A stretch of 16,446 bases of DNA, taken from positions 6,709 through 23,154 of the forward strand of contig DJBN01000056.1 in the NCBI GenBank assembly GCA_002430075.1, given 5' to 3'. The DNA comes from Actinobacteria bacterium UBA5975. GTDB taxonomy: Bacteria; Actinomycetota; Actinomycetes; Nanopelagicales; Nanopelagicaceae. Under the pieces are notes generated by a model, which saw only the letters and a program-made list of their open reading frames with translations, made no database searches and was not told the DNA's origin. Below are positions 15,512 to 16,446 of the stretch, piece by piece. The number at the start of each line of letters is the position of its first letter. Position 1 is the first letter of the stretch. The position numbers were made by a program, and so were the translations under genes.

Positions 15512-16446
15512 TTGTTATCTATAGATGAAATGATCGCCTCGCAAACTGCGCTGACCCAAGAGGATCGCGCCCGCCTAATGGAACTTTTAGCAGAGTGGCA
15601 ATTACTCTCTGATTTATCATTTGCAGATCTGATTCTCTGGACGCCTAAACGTAAGGATTATCAATCTTGGCCGGATGGACATCTGGCAATTGCACATATT
15701 CGTCCAACCACAGCCGCAACGGTTTTCACTCATGATGTAATTGGCAGTGTAATTAATTGGGGAAGTAATCCGAGAATTGATCAAACACTTTCAACTGGCG
15801 AGATCGATCGAGATTCAGAAGCTGAACTTGTAGGTGAAATTCTGATTAAAGAAGAAACGATTCCAGTTGCATTTAACGGTCGAGTAATTGCTGTTATTTC
15901 TCGTCACCGAAATGCAGATTTAATGCGCTCACCCTCTCGTTTAGAGTTGAATTATCGAGAGATTGCGCACAAGATCTATCAGATGGTTGCAGAGGGAACT
16001 TTTCCTATTCAAAATAGTTTTTATCGGTCCGAGTCAGCCCCAAGAGTCGGCGATGGATTAATCAGATTAGATTCTTCTGGGCAGATTAATTATGCAAGTC
16101 CAAATGCCAGATCAGCTTTCAATCGAGCCGGATGGAGTGGGGAGCTAGAAGGTGAACTCTTGGGCCATGTAGTTGAGAGCGTTAAACCTAACTCTAGTCT
16201 CCCAACTGATGAGTCTTGGCGAAGTATTTTAAGTGGCAAGAATTTGCGACGTGAAGAATTTGAGAATGAAAGTGGAATATTTGATTTATTAGTAATGCCA
16301 CTTGTTGCAGGAAGTGATCATATTGGTGCAATTGTTCTGCTTCACAATGTTACTGAATTGCGTAGACGAGATCGTGATTTAATGACCAAAGATGTAACAA
16401 TCCGAGAGATTCACCACCGAGTAAAGAATAATTTGCAGACTGTTTC
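15512..16446 (+). CDS. pdtaS: PdtaS-type cytosolic sensor histidine kinase (HisKA_2), 3' truncated
   Basis: A soluble kinase of the HisKA_2/HWE-like class that in mycobacteria phosphorylates the RNA-binding ANTAR regulator PdtaR. About 311 codons are open to the window end. I translated this frame by hand and found no stop. Residues about 10-150 match the GAF-like N-terminal domain of the family (W-T-P, HIRPTTAATVF), about 178-290 a PAS domain (IRLDSSGQINYASPNA), and REIHHRVKNNLQT (298-310) is the HisKA_2 phospho-acceptor motif with the His pair 301-302. The ATPase domain is cut off. There are no membrane segments, and no cysteine in the visible part. The start is TTG after a perfect AGGAGG. 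In mycobacteria pdtaS also lies downstream of secA1, and followed by whiB1. Confidence 0.88.
   Translation, partial: MLSIDEMIASQTALTQEDRARLMELLAEWQLLSDLSFADLILWTPKRKDYQSWPDGHLAIAHIRPTTAATVFTHDVIGSVINWGSNPRIDQTLSTGEIDRDSEAELVGEILIKEETIPVAFNGRVIAVISRHRNADLMRSPSRLELNYREIAHKIYQMVAEGTFPIQNSFYRSESAPRVGDGLIRLDSSGQINYASPNARSAFNRAGWSGELEGELLGHVVESVKPNSSLPTDESWRSILSGKNLRREEFENESGIFDLLVMPLVAGSDHIGAIVLLHNVTELRRRDRDLMTKDVTIREIHHRVKNNLQTV

Overview
The window looks like a piece of chromosome from a streamlined actinobacterium. Three things suggest this: a WhiB-family Fe-S regulator, the MtrA-MtrB two-component pair, and the actinobacteria-specific families DUF5719 and DUF3499. The gene order also parallels the mycobacterial/streptomycete stretch whiB2 - manB - sahH - mtrA - mtrB - lpqB - comF - hpf - secA - pdtaS. 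Base composition looks moderate (mid-40s % GC by eye, not computed), and intergenic gaps are very short. That fits the freshwater acI/Nanopelagicales type (Planktophila, Nanopelagicus), but this assignment is inference. Every real gene is on the + strand and no gap exceeds 139 bases. I saw no tRNA, rRNA, insertion sequence, CRISPR array or phage gene.

Layout. (1) Bases 1-1745: the 3' part of a succinyldiaminopimelate aminotransferase (dapC type), then directly abutting it a sugar-nucleotide pyrophosphorylase of the mannose-1-phosphate guanylyltransferase type. (2) 1746-2193: a well-formed promoter with a perfect 7+7 palindrome over its -10, then whiB. (3) 2242-6985: a 1011-residue glycosyltransferase-2/multi-membrane-segment protein, a DUF5719 extracytoplasmic protein overlapping it by 4 bases, and a DUF3499 zinc-ribbon-like protein. 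(4) 7023-8375: phosphomannomutase/phosphoglucomutase manB. (5) 8376-8502: an unexplained leader. (6) 8503-12048: adenosylhomocysteinase abutting mtrA, then mtrB. (7) 12080-15440: a comF-type phosphoribosyltransferase and secA. (8) 15512 to the end: the N-terminal two thirds or so of a PdtaS-type sensor kinase (GAF, PAS, start of HisKA_2), cut by the window edge.

How the genes fit together. ManB makes mannose-1-phosphate and the ManC-like enzyme would turn it into GDP-mannose, a donor for envelope glycans. The large GT2 protein and its DUF5719 partner are probably envelope glycan or surface-polymer machinery. WhiB, MtrAB and PdtaS are regulators of division, cell wall and stress. SecA drives protein export, and AhcY recycles S-adenosylhomocysteine.

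Most notable points: three genes appear leaderless (TAnnnT 6-7 bases before ATG, no Shine-Dalgarno); the whiB promoter palindrome resembles a BldD box with altered spacing; AhcY is a short archaeal/Thermotoga-like form lacking the usual C-terminal tail; and lpqB and hpf are missing from their usual slots.
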